Shown in pieces: positions 44,090 to 56,068 of a stretch of 64,000 bases of DNA. The stretch is from NCBI GenBank assembly GCA_963580285.1, contig OY757011.1:114362766-114426765 (forward strand), given 5' to 3'. The DNA is from Lucinisca nassula. Its lineage: Eukaryota; Mollusca; Bivalvia; Lucinida; Lucinidae. Under the pieces are notes generated by a model. The model was not told the origin of the DNA. It saw only the letters and a program-made list of their open reading frames with translations, and ran no database searches. The stretch's first letter is position 1; every line of letters begins with the position of its first letter. The translations under genes were made by a program, and so were the position numbers.

Positions 44090-45135
44090 CTGTTCTACAG
44101 TTTACTTGAAGATTTCTGCTGAGTTATAGTTCGTGCATTAACTGCGGCTTGCGCAATTGTTTGGCGGCTTTAAAGTTATTTTATGTAATCAGTTTTTGAA
44201 AAATTACCTTGGGGAAGTTATTTATCTTGCATTAGACATTCTCCTTGGTTACGTCTTGATGATGTTTATCTTCATGTGAAAAATTATCATAATTTTCCCA
44301 GCAGTTTATAAGTTATACATCCGTAATCAATCTTTAAAAATTGCCTCGGTGAGGCTGTTTATAAAGCTATCTGGCATTAGACAATATCATTAGCTTGATC
44401 TTGTCAATTTACATCTGCATGCAAAACATTATAAAAATATACCCGTCGGTTTAAAAATTATACGACCGTGTCAGTGGGTGAATTTTGAACCTTGCCGAAG
44501 CTAAAATAAAGAAATTGGGCATTCAGGAATCGCGTTGGTTAGATCTGTACATTATCTATCTGTATGCTAACAGTTGTCAAAAATATTCCAAGTAGATTAG
44601 AAGTTACACTTCGAGATAATTTTTCAGTTTGCCTAGGCGAGGCCGTTTGTAAAGCAATTTGGCATAAGGCAATTTTGCGGGTTATGTATTGTCAATATCA
44701 ACCTGTATGCCGAAAATGATCGAAGCCGGGTTTAGATCATCACGGTTATACTCTGTATTCATTTTGGATATTATTTTGCCTCGGCGAGGCCATTCATAAA
44801 GTAACCTTGCATAAAACAGCCTCATGGGTTAGTTATTGTCAATATCAATCTGAATGCCAAAAATGATCGGAATATTTAGAGAGGTTTGAACATTATACTC
44901 TGTTAACATTTTTTTAAATATATATTGCATCGGTGAGGCTATTTATGAAGTGATCTTGCATACAACAGTTTCTTGGGTTAGTTGTTGTCAATATCGATCC
45001 ATAGGAATATTTGAACAGGTTTAGACATTATACTCCGTTATTATTATGTAAAAATAAATTGCCTCGACGAGGCCATTTATGAAATGATCTGGCATTAAGG
45101 CAATTTCTTTGGTTAGATATTGTCAATACAGCACA
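44090..45135. repeat. ~140-bp tandem repeat with GCCTCGGCGAGGC centres
   Basis: Seven diverged units: a GCCTCGGCGAGGC-type mini-palindrome (near 44342, 44632, 44777, 44928, 45060; weaker at 44206 and 44480), CATTTATAAAGTGATCTTGC, GGTTAGTTATTGTCAATATC, AATCTGTATGCCAAAAATGA and TTAGACATTATACTCTGTTA. Spacing is 130-150 bp. No ORF runs through it. Confidence 0.8.
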
Positions 45136-45139
45136 GTGC

Positions 45140-46300
45140 ACAATCTTTTACCGGAAACCAACAACTACCCTTCTTGAATCAGCGAAAGGGATAGAATAAC
45201 CGTGGAACAGATTTCACGATCAATCTCCTGGAACCCGGCAGGTATCGAACTTGCGTCTGAGCTGATAATGTGCTTCATTTATGGTCACATGCCTAGGACG
45301 CAGACAGGTCATTTTAAAAAAGTAACATTGTGTCCCCCCCCCCCCACACACACACACATTAACCCATACTCTGAGTATATGTCTAGCAGCCTTTTTAGGG
45401 ACAAACATAGCAGACCCAGATCAGACGCTACAACAAGTGGCGTCTCATTTGTGTCCAAACTGCAAAATTTACTGCTTTCAATATAAGCCTTGACGTGCAC
45501 CTGTCCAAACTCATTCCAACTGTCTTATTTTGGTAATACATTATCGACCCACACTGCGTACTTTAACGCATTTTAAACGAATGGAATCCTCAACACCTTA
45601 TATCAGTATGGAATGAGTTCATTTTAAAATCAGGGATGTCAGGTTATCGCTTCCACGAAATATTTGGCAAAAATGGCTGAACCTTTTTGTAAGTATGCAG
45701 TGAAAGCATAATGAGACTCCACGTTCTGTGGTGTCTGATCTGGGCTTGTCTTGTTTGCAAGTTGTCAGGTTTGGGATTTTATGGTACAAATGGGCTGTAA
45801 ACTGGGTTATATGAACTGAACTATAAAAAGATTAGACTGCTGCACAGTTCATCTATTAAAAATATTCATCTATTCCGTTTGAAATAGGTGGTCTGTGAAG
45901 CAGTCTATAAGAAGATACCGCATGGCGTAATAATCTACTGTTAACACGGGGTACTATGTTCTCACTGGTGATTGGGTCATATGCAGTAACAGCGAAAGTA
46001 GTGCCGAAATTACTTATCATTTCACTGGAGCTACGCTGCAACAGCTACGCTCCAAAAATGACGATAAAATAAAATAGATGAAGATTAGTACGTGTTTTTG
46101 AGATTTGATAAATCATTTTCAGCCGGGGTCGGTTTTCTCAGACGATTATTTTGATGTAAAGTTTACTTAGTTAAATGCACAACTTGTTGGTCCTTTTTCA
46201 GTTTGAAATTAGCAACCGTATTCTCAAACTTGGTTGAAACAGTAATCCGGGAACGTACGATAAATCTCGGAAACAAACGAGCAACCAAGATGACTTTCAT
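45140..46300. other. No gene seen
   Basis: It includes a C-run with a CA repeat (45330-45360), a possible B-box-like AGTTCGATACC on the minus strand near 45240 (too weak to call), and a CAGACCCAGATCAGACGC hairpin relic at 45410-45450. Confidence 0.5.
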
Positions 46301-46314
46301 GCTATTTATTTATT

Positions 46315-46440
46315 TGGAGTGGCTATTTTACGTTAAAATGGATATTGCCAGTTGACTGGCAATACCCATTTTAACAACGTAAAAATGGATCGTAAAATGG
46401 CTATTACCAGTTAAATGGCTATAGCAAAAATATCTTACGA
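46315..46440. repeat. Foldback with ACTGGCAATA arms
   Basis: GGCTATTTTACGTTAAAATG GATATTGCCAGTT is followed by its inverse AACTGGCAATACCCATTTTA ACAACGT. A relative is at 50068-50145 (GACTGGCAATAGCGATTTTA). Confidence 0.75.
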
Positions 46441-46733
46441 CAATATCTTACTGTTATTTAGTATGAAATAAAATGAAACACCGAAAATAAAATAACTAAT
46501 GATCTGAATGATTATGCACATATGGTAAATTGTGGTTGTTTCTGACAAGTGGCATATATACACCTAGTATAATAATATAATTGCTACCAAAAATGCTGCT
46601 TGCAGAGATCAGTTGTCTGTTTAAGTTCTACATACATGCGAATGGATTAAAAACTCTCTTTATTTTTCTATTATTTTCTACTCGCTAAAAACAAAACATT
46701 ATTAAAACACATCTATTCAATGCATTGGAATAT

Positions 46734-46936
46734 TCATTGCCAAAACACGCCTATTCAAATATAGTTGAAAATTTTACCACCAAAAAAATGAAATTTTCAG
46801 AAAAAAAAGTTCGATTTTTTTTCATATTTCTGCTCCAAACATAGATTCTAGGAAATAACGAGTACCACACTCTATGTTTTAGACCAGAAATAAGAAAAAT
46901 ATTGTGTACACCTGTAAATCCCAGTTCTACTATATA
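46734..46936. mobile_element. MITE family A copy truncated by Tc1 insertion
   Basis: CCAAAACACGCCTATTC to CCCAGTTCTACTATATA, where the Tc1 element starts. The expected remainder (AAAGTGGGG...) is not found beyond 49071, so the copy was also deleted. Confidence 0.65.
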
Positions 46937-47318
46937 CACTGCTCAAAACACTTAAAGGAGCAAACACATATTTCCTCATAGTATAAAGATGTTGGATAAT
47001 GATGATGAAACAACGATTCGGAAAGATGAATAACTTTTATCTGAAACATGTTAATACAAGTTCACAAATCACGGCCTGTAACCTGTTAAGGAAGAATTTG
47101 CATAAATGTTTGAGAAATCTTTACGTCAGATTATTTCAAATGTCATCGATATGCGCAAATCAGTCACTTTTTTCCTGTCCGTAATGTGTATGACCACCTC
47201 GAGCAGCACAACATTCCTGGCATCGCCGAGGCATGCTACGAACCAAATTTTGAACAGTTTGTAAAGCTAGTGTTTCCCACTCATGTCTAAGGTGAAACAC
47301 TGACAAGAGTAATGTTTG

Positions 47319-47935
47319 TACTAAGGCAAACATGACCCTTGGCTTCTTGAGACGGAATCTGTCGGCATGCCCACAAGACGTAAAAAATGGCATACAAGGT
47401 ACTAGTTCGTCCAGTCCTGGAATATTCAAGTACGTCCTGGGATCCATTTCTGTTACCCTCCAGGAGGAACTGGAGAAAGTCCAAAAACGTGCGGCCCGTT
47501 TTGTAACTGGGAATTACTCGTTTGAAACTGGGAGTATGACTGGCATTCTGGATTAGTTAAAGTGGGAGTCTCTTAAAGAGCGGAGAAAACAAAGTAGGCT
47601 GATACTTTTATATAAAGGTCTAAAGGGTAGAGCCAGAATACCCATGGGTGACCTTGTTCACCCTTCAAAGACAACACTTCGGAAAAAAAACATTCATTAG
47701 CCCTCCTAAATATTGACACTAGAACTGACATCTACAAATTCAGCTTCATCCCTAGGACAATCTCAGATTGGAACGAGCTCCCCTCTTCTTTCTTGATGTC
47801 TGCAGAAGGTGCAGATGACTCCATCTCTAGATTCACCACCCTTTTGAGGTCTAGGGACTAGTTCTTGCGGTCGAAGGTCCTGGTGAAGGATTGTCTAAGG
47901 ACGTGTCACCAGTAAACAATTCTGATTCTGATTCC
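47319..47935 (+). mobile_element. LINE 3' fragment inserted in Tc1
   Basis: TLGFLRRNLSACPQDVK, EELEKVQKRAARFVTGNYSF and ETGSMTGILD correspond to the C-terminal part of the 6.6-9.0 kb LINE. It ends with the same GGACGTGTCACCAGTAAACA and ATTCTGATTCTGATTC tail. It is severely 5'-truncated, with frame breaks. Confidence 0.9.
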
Positions 47936-47959
47936 GAAGGACGTTTGTGAGTTCTTGAT

Positions 47960-48976
47960 TAGTCATTGGTGGATGATCGCCCTGTGAGATACGTCTTTAA
48001 AGAATGTCCCACACGTGTTCTATTGGGTTTAAGTCAGGAGAACGTGCCGGCCAGTCCATTACTTCAATAGTCCCACGATTAAGGTAATCCATGCACACTC
48101 CAGCAGTATGGGAGCGCGCATATTCCTGCATCAGAATGAAATTGTCACCGATTGCTCGATACCGTAATACAGTCAATGTACCTCCGTTTATCACGTACAA
48201 GTCCGTTCAGCCTGCATAAGAAATTTCACCCCATACCATCACTGACCCCCTCCATATATGTCTGTTGCCACAATTTTGCAGTCCTCGTATCGTTCTCCGA
48301 CTCGAACACGTCGATCACATGTACTCAGGTGAAAACTGCTTTCATCCGTGAACAGAACAGTACGCCGGTCTTGCAATCGCCAGTTCTGATGTTCTTGGGC
48401 AAACTCATATCGTCATGCACGATGTTGCCTGGTGAGAAAAAGCCATCTTGCCGGACGTCTGACCCTCAGATCACCTTCATGTAACCTTTTACGTATTGTT
48501 TGATCGGATATCCTTTGACCAATTGCATGCTGGAAATCGATTGGTAGCCTTCTGGCCATGTACTGCCAATTTCCTAGCGCTAGCTTTCGAAGATATTGCT
48601 CTTCCCTTTGTGACGTCATGCGGTGTTGGCCTTGCCCTTGTCGTCTAGAAAACTCGCCCGTCTCCTGGTAGCGTCTCCATAGCCCCGCAACAACACTTCT
48701 CGATACATCAAAGCGTTCAGCAACGATCCATTGGGTGTACCCACTTTCAAGCAAAGCGACAGCTTGGGCGACCTCAACTTCTTCCATGAACCGTCTAACA
48801 CCATATAAAGTCACTATGAAGCCCAAAATAGCGCCTAACCGAAGGATTGACATGTTTCTACTGATCCAAAACCCAAATTTTGAACAGATCGCCCCATACC
48901 GAATTTCAGCCTCCATGCTGTAGCTCACATTCTTGCTTTGCACGTGAACCTGGTTTCTTGACGTTTGCATGAACAT
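47960..48976 (-). pseudogene. Tc1-like transposase, broken
   Basis: From the high-coordinate end: VEVAQAVALLESGYTQWIVA and ERFDVSRSVVAGLWRRYQET (paired helix-turn-helix DNA-binding domain), RRQGQGQHRMTSQREEQYL, then a TGA after FLTRQHRA. In the next segment come TVLFTDESSFHLSTCDRRVR (first catalytic Asp), GGGSVMVWGEISYAG with a frame change, MQEYARSHTAGVCMDYL and VMDWPARSPDLNPIEHVWDI (third acidic residue). Tc1 proteins normally have Asp in the MQDNARPH position; here it is Glu. The C-terminus is disrupted by the LINE insertion. Not functional. Confidence 0.92.
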
Positions 48977-49369
48977 TGTTAAGAGATGTCACTTTCCTTG
49001 AGTTTGAAAATTGCCAAGGGTGATGTTATACGGGCTTAAAATTTGCTCCTTTAATTGTTTTGAGCAGTTTATTACACTATTCGTACAATGTAGGTGTCCT
49101 CATTAACTTAGATCTTTAACAACAACTTTAGTCTGCCTGAGCAATCAGATTTATTTCCATGCAAAGTATTAGTTACTAGTAAGTTCGAGCAGTGGTTTTC
49201 AATTACTGGATATCAGTATGTTACATGTCTCTGTAATGAAGTTGGGATTTCACGGATTACATTACTTTTTTTCTTATTTCTGTTCTAAAACAAAGGCCGT
49301 GTATACCCGTATGAGAGCCACCAACATATATATTGGGTCTGGGTCACCAATAAGACAGTTCAGTTTATT

Positions 49370-49492
49370 CCCAGTGGGAACATGACGTCTAGGCAACGTC
49401 GCACCAACGTCAATGCAACGTTTTGTCGACACAAAGACGTTGCTATGACGTTGCATTCACGTTTTGTGTCCAGTTGGTTAGGCTTGAAGATG
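49370..49492. repeat. Foldback repeat rich in ACGTTG
   Basis: CAGTGGGAACATGACGTC ... GCAACGTTTTGTCGACACAA AGACGTTGC ... TGTGTCCAGTTGG carries loosely inverted AACGTTG motifs, related in style to 6136-6232 and 28450-28520. Confidence 0.6.
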
Positions 49493-49514
49493 CCTTTTTA
49501 TAATGCCATTAAAA

Positions 49515-49787
49515 GGCGTTCCACTGACCGTTCCAATGAGGTTCTTCTGTGGCGGTTTATTTATGTTGTTGTTTGTTACTTACTGTGTGTATCACTTGTG
49601 TCTTTTTATTTTGGATGGCCCTATTGCCATTTTGTGGGAAAGCGACTGTCCTTATGGCCTTCCTTTGTTTAGGTTTCCATTACGGTCTGGTCGCTTAATG
49701 TTTGTGTTTCTTTCCCTTTGGTGTCTTTGATGGGTGCAGTAAGTTAATTGTATCGATTCCTGATCTTTGTTTTACTTCTACTTTCCA
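49515..49787 (+). mobile_element. Penelope-like 3' terminal block, solo
   Basis: GTTCCACTGACCGTTCCAAT to GTTTTACTTCTACTTT, nearly the same extent as the copy at 42800-43062. The two ORFs across it are artefacts of the repeat. Confidence 0.85.
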
Positions 49788-50256
49788 GGCTCAATAGTAT
49801 CCACGATCTATATTTGGAACAGCAATTAGAAAATTGATATTGTCCATGGCAGACACAAACAGAAAAAATATCCACATCTTCCCAAAACGTGGAGATTAAA
49901 ATAGGCTACTTATTCAAGATAATAATACATAACATATTACAAAATATGGAAATGCTTGGTAAAAGAAAAACAAACGACACACTGCAACGATTCGTATCTT
50001 AGCCGATTCCACATGCATGTAAGCTTTTACAGTCATAACAGTTGTTACTGAAAATGAAATAATTCTGCAAGCCGACTGGCAATAGCGATTTTAACGTAAA
50101 TTCGCTATTTACTGGCAATAGCCATTTTAACGTAACGTCGCGCTTTCCTTATTTATTTAAACTGACCCGTCCCCCCGCCCCTCGGAAAAGGTATAATAGA
50201 AACCCGGCGAGGTGATACTAACGACTACGGTGCAGCAATGTGATAAATGTCAGATT

Positions 50257-50259
50257 TGT

Positions 50260-50322
<63 letters not shown>
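50257..50322. repeat. TG dinucleotide microsatellite
   Basis: TG run with a single CG interruption near 50290. Confidence 0.95.
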
Positions 50323-50369
50323 ACGCAACTCTGTTGACCGTAAGGTATTATTGACGAAGCTTCGTTAAT

Positions 50370-50900
50370 TCCTGGGATGAGTTGTGTTTGCCGGGACTTG
50401 TCCATCATCCGTTTCGGTTTCAGAACTTTTGGGTTGAGACACACTGATGAAGATTAAATATCAGAAAGGCCTCGGTGTCACTAAATTTGGTATAGTTACG
50501 CCTTAATTGCAACCACTGGGTCGGTATCTCTGCGTGTGGATGATTCGTTCGTCCCCGAGGGTATCATCAGCTCAGTATCAGTTCCTCAGCGCTGAGGTTG
50601 ATACTGCGGTGTTGACGTCAGTACTCAGGTACTGATTTAAATAACTATATTATATCTTTAATTTTTGCAGCATAAAATTTTTATTTTTCTAAAACTAAGA
50701 CTGACTTGTCAGGTGAGACATGTATCTTAGCGGATTTGGTTGCCACTTATTGTTATATTTTAAAATTTTACAAATCTCGCTACTTTGGACATCTCCTTCC
50801 TGATGCCCGGGACCACCGTGGAGAGTGGGCCATGTTTGCTGATGTTTGCTCGGTGGGGGACGCCTATTAGTCCTGATGTAGGCGTCTCTTGCCTGATGCC
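50370..50900. repeat. Repeat modules X-Y, copy 1
   Basis: Module X (50385-50505: CCATCATCCGTTTCGGTTTC, GAGACACACTGATGAAGATT, AAATTTGGTATAGTTAC) is followed by module Y (50506-50900: ACCACTGGGTCGGT, GATGATTCGTTCGTCCCCGA, GGTATCATCAGCTCAGTATC, TAAGACTGACTTGTCAGGTG, CATCTCCTTCCTGATGCCCG). Both recur at 53030-53600 in the order Y-X. No convincing protein is encoded. Confidence 0.8.
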
Positions 50901-53030
50901 TCCAAAAGAATGGCTTTCATACAAATGAGTTAACATCCATATTTTATTTTTCTTATGTAAGAAAGCCATTTTCACCATTCCCAAATTCGTCATCTGGAAA
51001 AATACTAATAAAAATATTTTTCAATCTGATGTGCCAAAACGACCTGTCGTCTGTTTTGTTTACCATTTCTGGGTTAAGGTCACATGACATGTCAAATAAA
51101 ATCAGGCCAAGATGAAGAAATTAATCGTGTCCGAAATTCTGTTGGTTCTTAGAGTACAGAGGGACGGCTTGTGGAACGGGTACACATGTAAACACTGGGT
51201 GCATCTCAAATACTGCACTGATATCTCAGTTGTAAGGCGTCACATAGTGTTCCTGTGTCCTCATTCCATAATTTGCCCCATATAAGGCATAGATCTGTTA
51301 TCAAATACAAGTTATGTTTCCAAGTTGTTTTTTACTGTCTTTGATGTTGAAAAAGTAAAACTTTCTGTCTGTTTTAGCATTGTTTTTTAAAGTCAAGACT
51401 TCATACTGATCAGTTTGCTGTTTGAACTTTGAACTGGTCATCTATTCAAATACCTAGTATAACTACCGAAAACCTAAGAATTACGTAGTGTAGCTTAGCA
51501 GTTGAGCACAAAAAATGATGACGTCATGGGGTCACGAACTAAGGACCAAAAAATGTTGCAGAGGCCATATTTGTTTACATTTGAGACTGTTGTTATATAC
51601 TTGAACGGGGAACTAAAATAGGACAATTGCTTTGTTACTCAGAAATACGATATGATAAGTTAATGAGGTGAGTGAATTGATTTGATTTGTACTGCTTTAT
51701 ATTATTATGTGTAGACCACTTTGGCTTTGTGTAACGAACTTTGGGCACTCTAGGATATTTGCCAGTATTAAAAAAGTTGGAGAAACAGGAGCAATTATCA
51801 CTTATGCGATTTAACTTGAGAGAAGCTTTCAAATATTAGGGACTTGTGATGCAAGCTTAATCTTTACCACTCTCTACGCGAATTTAGCAGACGTAAAATG
51901 GGCCCCGCCAAGCGAATTTGTGTCTTCGAGCATTCCGTCATGACACATTTTAACTGCGCATGCCCAGCCATTCAGAGGGGCCAGGGATATGGCGTTCTGT
52001 CTGAAGGTTCCTCTTAATTCACTGCTTGTATGAGCGAGCAGCGAAGGTTCTGGCGAGACTGTGCGGATGCGCAGGCTCGCCTGAACTTTCGCTGCTCGCA
52101 TAAGCGATAAGTACCAAAATCGCTTGACGGGGCCAAAATATTGTTAATATTATTATTATTTTCTCAGAAAACAGGACTTGACATCTAATTTGCATTAGAT
52201 GTCAAATCCTGTCATCCGGGAAAATTAGGAAAATATTTCAAAATGTCGTCTGCTGCTTAATAATATCCAGCATGCAGAGCGTTAAAATACTGCTCAATAT
52301 GTTTCATAAACTATGAGCTTTAAAGTGCTAAATGATTGATTATCATTAAGCAGCTGATTGAACAGGATTAGTATGGCAATGTTCCAGTCGTATTGTGCTG
52401 TTACTAAAGGATATAGTACAATCAGCTCACAAATAAAATATAGCTGTACCAAGGTTCCATATGGCATACTATTTAACATAACTTTTTGGAAGCATTTAAG
52501 GAAAGGTAACACATGGTTGAGTGTTATTTTCTATTGACACGCCATCCATGTTATTAGTCACACTGATGTCAAATTTAAATGAGCTATATATGCCAACATA
52601 TGTACTTTTGTCAGGGTTTTGATCCCATCTGGCCATGACACACTCTTCACTCCATAACCATTTGTATCTGTAGCCCCACACCATATTATACCCTCAGGAA
52701 GACTGTGATACACACCCTTTTCTGAATGTTTTCCAAAGCTTAATGTTTTTCTCAACCTTTTGACATTTTTGGACAATTCCAATGACCTGTCTGCAAAATT
52801 CTTGTAAAAAGTTCCAAGAAAAAGAGCCAAATCACTCCCATAGCAACTCTAATCATCCACCATACAAGCAATTTCTTGCTCTCTTTAGGGCACAGACTCG
52901 GAAGTGTTTTTTTTTTTTTTTTTTCCTTTCTATACACTGCCATTATAGCCTTTCCTGAAATTATGACACTTTTAACTCTCGTTGAACAAAAGGTTTAATC
53001 TAGAATTATAGTTTTGACTTAGATTTATTT
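50900..53030. other. Interval between the X-Y and Y-X modules; no gene recognised
   Basis: Short ORFs only, none recognised. It contains an inverted repeat at 52165-52215 (CAGGACTTGACATCTAATTT / AATTAGATGTCAAATCCTG) and a MITE at 51895-52135. Confidence 0.55.
51895..52135. mobile_element. MITE with TGGGCCCCGCCAAGCGA termini
   Basis: AATGGGCCCCGCCAAGCGAA is inverted at TCGCTTGACGGGGCC. An internal palindrome GAGCAGCGAAGGTTCTGGCG AGACTG ... CGCCTGAACTTTCGCTGCTC spans 52030-52105. Related cores (CGCAGGCTG) occur at 28240 and 59600. Confidence 0.75.
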
Positions 53031-53605
53031 GCAGCCACTGGGTCGGTAGTTCTGCTGGTGGATGATTCGTTCGTCCCCGAGGGTATCATCAGCTCAGTAT
53101 CAGTTCCTTAGTGCTGAGGATGATACTGTGGAGTTGACGTCAGCACTCTAGTACTGATTTAAAAAAACTACATTATATCTTTAACTTTTGCAGTATAACA
53201 TTCTAACTTTTCTAAAACTAAGACTGACTTGTCAGGTGAGACATGTATCTTAGCGTATTTGGTTACCACGTTTTGGTATATTTTAAATATTGCAAGTCCC
53301 GCTACTTTGGACATCTCCTTCCTGATGCCCGGGACTTCCGTGGAGCGTGGGCCATGTTTGCTGATGTTGGCTCCGTGGGGGACGCCTATCTGGATCGGGC
53401 GTCTCTTGTCTGATACCTCCAGCTGACATGTCTCATGAGCTACGTCGGTCGGTGTGTGCTCGGAGGGGGATGTGCTGTGTTTGCAGGGTCTTGTCCGTCA
53501 TCCGTTTCGGTTTCAAAACTTTGGGGTTTAGACACACTGATGAAGATTAAATATCAGAAAGGCCCCTGTATTACTAAATTTGGTATAGTTACACCTTAAT
53601 TTATC
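53030..53605. repeat. Repeat modules Y-X, copy 2
   Basis: Module Y (53035-53430) precedes module X (53480-53600), both in the same strand sense as copy 1 and with scattered differences. A link segment (CTCATGAGCTACGTCGGTCG) lies between them. Confidence 0.8.
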
Positions 53606-53967
53606 AATGAAAAGTAAAGAAATACCATGCTGACCAATATCAACATGCAGTTTCCGGCTTCTGAAGCCTGATACCCCAAATCCCGCAGAAAATAAACAAT
53701 GACAATTAAAAAATACATTCATGTCCTGTTTTATGAGCCACTGCTGTGAAATCAGTCGAAAAGTCAGGTAGAATTTTATTTCAAGTGAAATTTGCTGAAA
53801 ATACCTTTTTTGCCAAATCAACTTCTTTAAATTTCACCAAATCTATTACTGTCATATCACAGAACAGTTTGCTTTCAAAGTATACCCCCATCGTTTTGGC
53901 CAATACCTGAGCTGCTTATACCGTTTGTGACCAATTTTCTCAAAATTGTAATCAGGTCAGTACGTAC

Positions 53968-54677
53968 GCTATCGTTCATGGAAGTGACCTACCCTACCCG
54001 ATTTCTAAACACAAGTTTGCAAGAGCGTTCCTAACATGTAAACGAAAAATCTTGTGTGACATGCACACCGAGCATGTCCAGGGTAAGTCTGCTGAATGCA
54101 AGAAAATAACAATAGGAATGTATAATGCTAAACTTAGTGGTAGGGAGATAGCACGGAGGATAAATTGTAACCATATGGTGATTAATCGACAAACAAGGAC
54201 TGTTTATGACAGGCGTCGGTCGGGGCGTCCAAGGAAGACGTCTGTTCGAGAAGAGAATGCCTTGTTCAGAATGTCGACAGGACCGATTACCTGTCTCTAG
54301 ACAACCGTTTTGGAGTGGTTTGTGGGCGCATCGTCCTGCAAGACCTTCACAGTTAACAGCAGAGCATAGACAATGACGCTACTAGTGGGCCTTGGATCCA
54401 ATATGAACAGTCGCACTTGGTAATGGATCATCTGGTCCGATGAAAGCAAGTTTCTTTTGCATAAAGTTGCTGGCTGAGTGTGAGAGGTGTTCATTGAGAA
54501 CGTTTTTGAGATTATTGCAATGTCCGTAGCACTTACATTAGCATAAGTCATTCCTATTACTTGCTTTGACTGTGGGTCAGTTTACATGTCACACAGTACT
54601 TGCCGTTTACCCGTTTGGAACGCTCGTGCAAATTTTGGTTTAGAAATCGGGTAGGGTAGATGTTCATGGTCGATAGC
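53968..54677 (+). mobile_element. Internally deleted Tc1-like element
   Basis: Inverted ends of roughly 60 bp: GCTATCGTTCATGGAAGTGA, CCTACCCTACCCGATTTCTA, GAGCGTTCC, and the complement at 54590-54677. The interior keeps only a transposase N-terminus and scraps of the C-terminal region. Confidence 0.85.
54052..54300 (+). pseudogene. Tc1-like transposase N-terminal fragment
   Basis: GKSAECKKITIGMYNAKLSG and REIARRINCNHMVIN form the first helix-turn-helix. DRRRSGRPRKTSVREENALF is the GRPR-type linker of Tc1 DNA-binding domains. The frame stops at 54300 soon after; the catalytic DDE region is missing. It is a different lineage from the 47-49 kb element. Confidence 0.85.
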
Positions 54678-55339
54678 ACACGGTAAGACCAGGCTGCAGA
54701 AAAGATGCGAATGCTACTGAATAGAATAATAATCGACCAATTTTAATACTATATGACTGTAAATATAATATTTACCAGTTTGAAATTTTAGCATGGGTAT
54801 ATATGTTAATTGTGGCTTGAACGAAATGTTGCCGCACAATATATTCAGCACCAAATCAAAGGCATGCATACATATTCAATGTTTGAGTAACAAAAAAGAC
54901 GTACATTAGAAACTCAAATCATTAATATCTCGATTCCTACTAAACATGGCGATGCAATATAAGTTCGTATCCTATTGCCGTTTATCGAAAGACAGTATTC
55001 TAATGATTTATAAACATCCATGTTATATCATGTCTTCTATAACGGGCACAAATAAGATCCTATTTAGAATTTGTATACAATGATAATGGAACTCCGGTTC
55101 CGCATTCCTTGTTGCAGAAGTGTTTTCAAGCCAATGTAATATTAAGGAGATAATTGTATTTAAAATTGCCATTGTCATTTGGAATGTTAAATCGGAGGTT
55201 TTACGGTCAGGAATTTCGTTTTACGGCGACGCATCAGCGGAGGAAAATGGAATTTGCGACCGTTTTTCCTTCCCAAATGACAATGTTCAACACAGTAATC
55301 CCCATTCTAATGCACTCGGTTGTTTTGTTAAAAATTATA

Positions 55340-55620
55340 CTATTTTGCACAAAGCGACAAGCGCTGTGAGCTGCGTAAAACTAGTTGCCAGCCAATGGAA
55401 AGCGACGTTACGTGATCGGGTTTCCAACAGTATATCGCAAAATATTTACATTTCCAGTGTAAAGTCTAGTGTAAACCTATACAAAACAATTGCGTTCATA
55501 CTTCCATGAACGCATCGAATTACATGATTTTCAGTGACGTTAAGTGACGTCATTCTAAACCATTGTTCTCTACGGGCGTTGATGACGTCAACGCTGCTCC
55601 GCTCTTGGTAGAAAAACAGC
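55340..55620. repeat. Dispersed repeat (CAAGCGCTGTGAGCTGCG)
   Basis: GCGACAAGCGCTGTGAGCTG and GGAAAGCGACGTTACG recur at 61688-62050 (GCGGCAAGCACTCTGTGCTG, AAAGCGACGCTACC), where a MITE A copy has split them. TGACGTTAAGTGACGTCATT follows near 55535. Confidence 0.6.
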
Positions 55621-55720
55621 GTGTAAATGTTTTTTCAGCTTTAAAAGATTGCCCTACAAGCATTTTCCGCCCAGTGATGAGGGGCAAATAATGTAAATAT
55701 AAAAAATAAACTTACTTTTT

Positions 55721-55836
55721 CTGCTTTTCATGAAAGTATGAACGACAGTGGGTCGCTAGCAAAGTTTACATGAACCCCTTCGGGGTTCATTTACTTTGCA
55801 CGCGACCCACTGCGTTCATATTTCCATGAACTGCAG
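55721..55836. repeat. Hairpin repeat, ~50-bp arms
   Basis: CTGCTTTTCATGAAAGTATG AACG and AGTGGGTCGC, AAAGTTTACATGAACCCC are inverted on the far side (GGGGTTCAT, GCGACCCACTGCGTTCAT, ATGAACTGCAG). The loop is only TT. It is followed by ATACTGTCGCAAATTTTGGA, which recurs at 62065. Confidence 0.88.
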
Positions 55837-56068
55837 AAAAATAAATTTCATTTCTAAAATATACTGTCGCAAATTTTGGACGTTATCCAATCAGACGTCG
55901 CTTTACATACGCATGTGCGTTAGAGTTATCAATCAATCCAGAAAGTCGACGATAAAGCATACGTTTATGATACCGTTAAGCGTGTTTAAGAAGCTTAGCA
56001 GTAATGTGAAATAAAAATCAAAAATGAGTTCCTTTAAGAGCAACGAAAACATTCATAAGAAAGAAGAT

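Larger units (their letters stand above)
46935..49071 (-). mobile_element. Tc1/mariner-like transposon with TA duplication
   Basis: Terminal inverted repeats ACTGCTCAAAACACTTAAAG GAGCAAA (from 46937) and its inverse (to 49069) are flanked by TA (46935-46936, 49070-49071). The interior holds a broken transposase on the minus strand and a LINE fragment at 47319-47935. Removing the LINE leaves about 1.5 kb, a normal Tc1 length. Confidence 0.92.

Noticed and set aside
50440..50490. Hammerhead ribozyme in module X
   Set aside because: Stem II begins with an A-A mismatch, stem I has an A-G mismatch next to the core, and the second copy (53530) loses the stem I pairing. Kept only as a weak lead, not annotated as a ribozyme.
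55120..55509. 129-codon ORF as a possible host gene
   Set aside because: It overlaps a dispersed repeat (shared with 61688-62050), with no recognisable domain and an overlapping ORF of similar quality in another frame.
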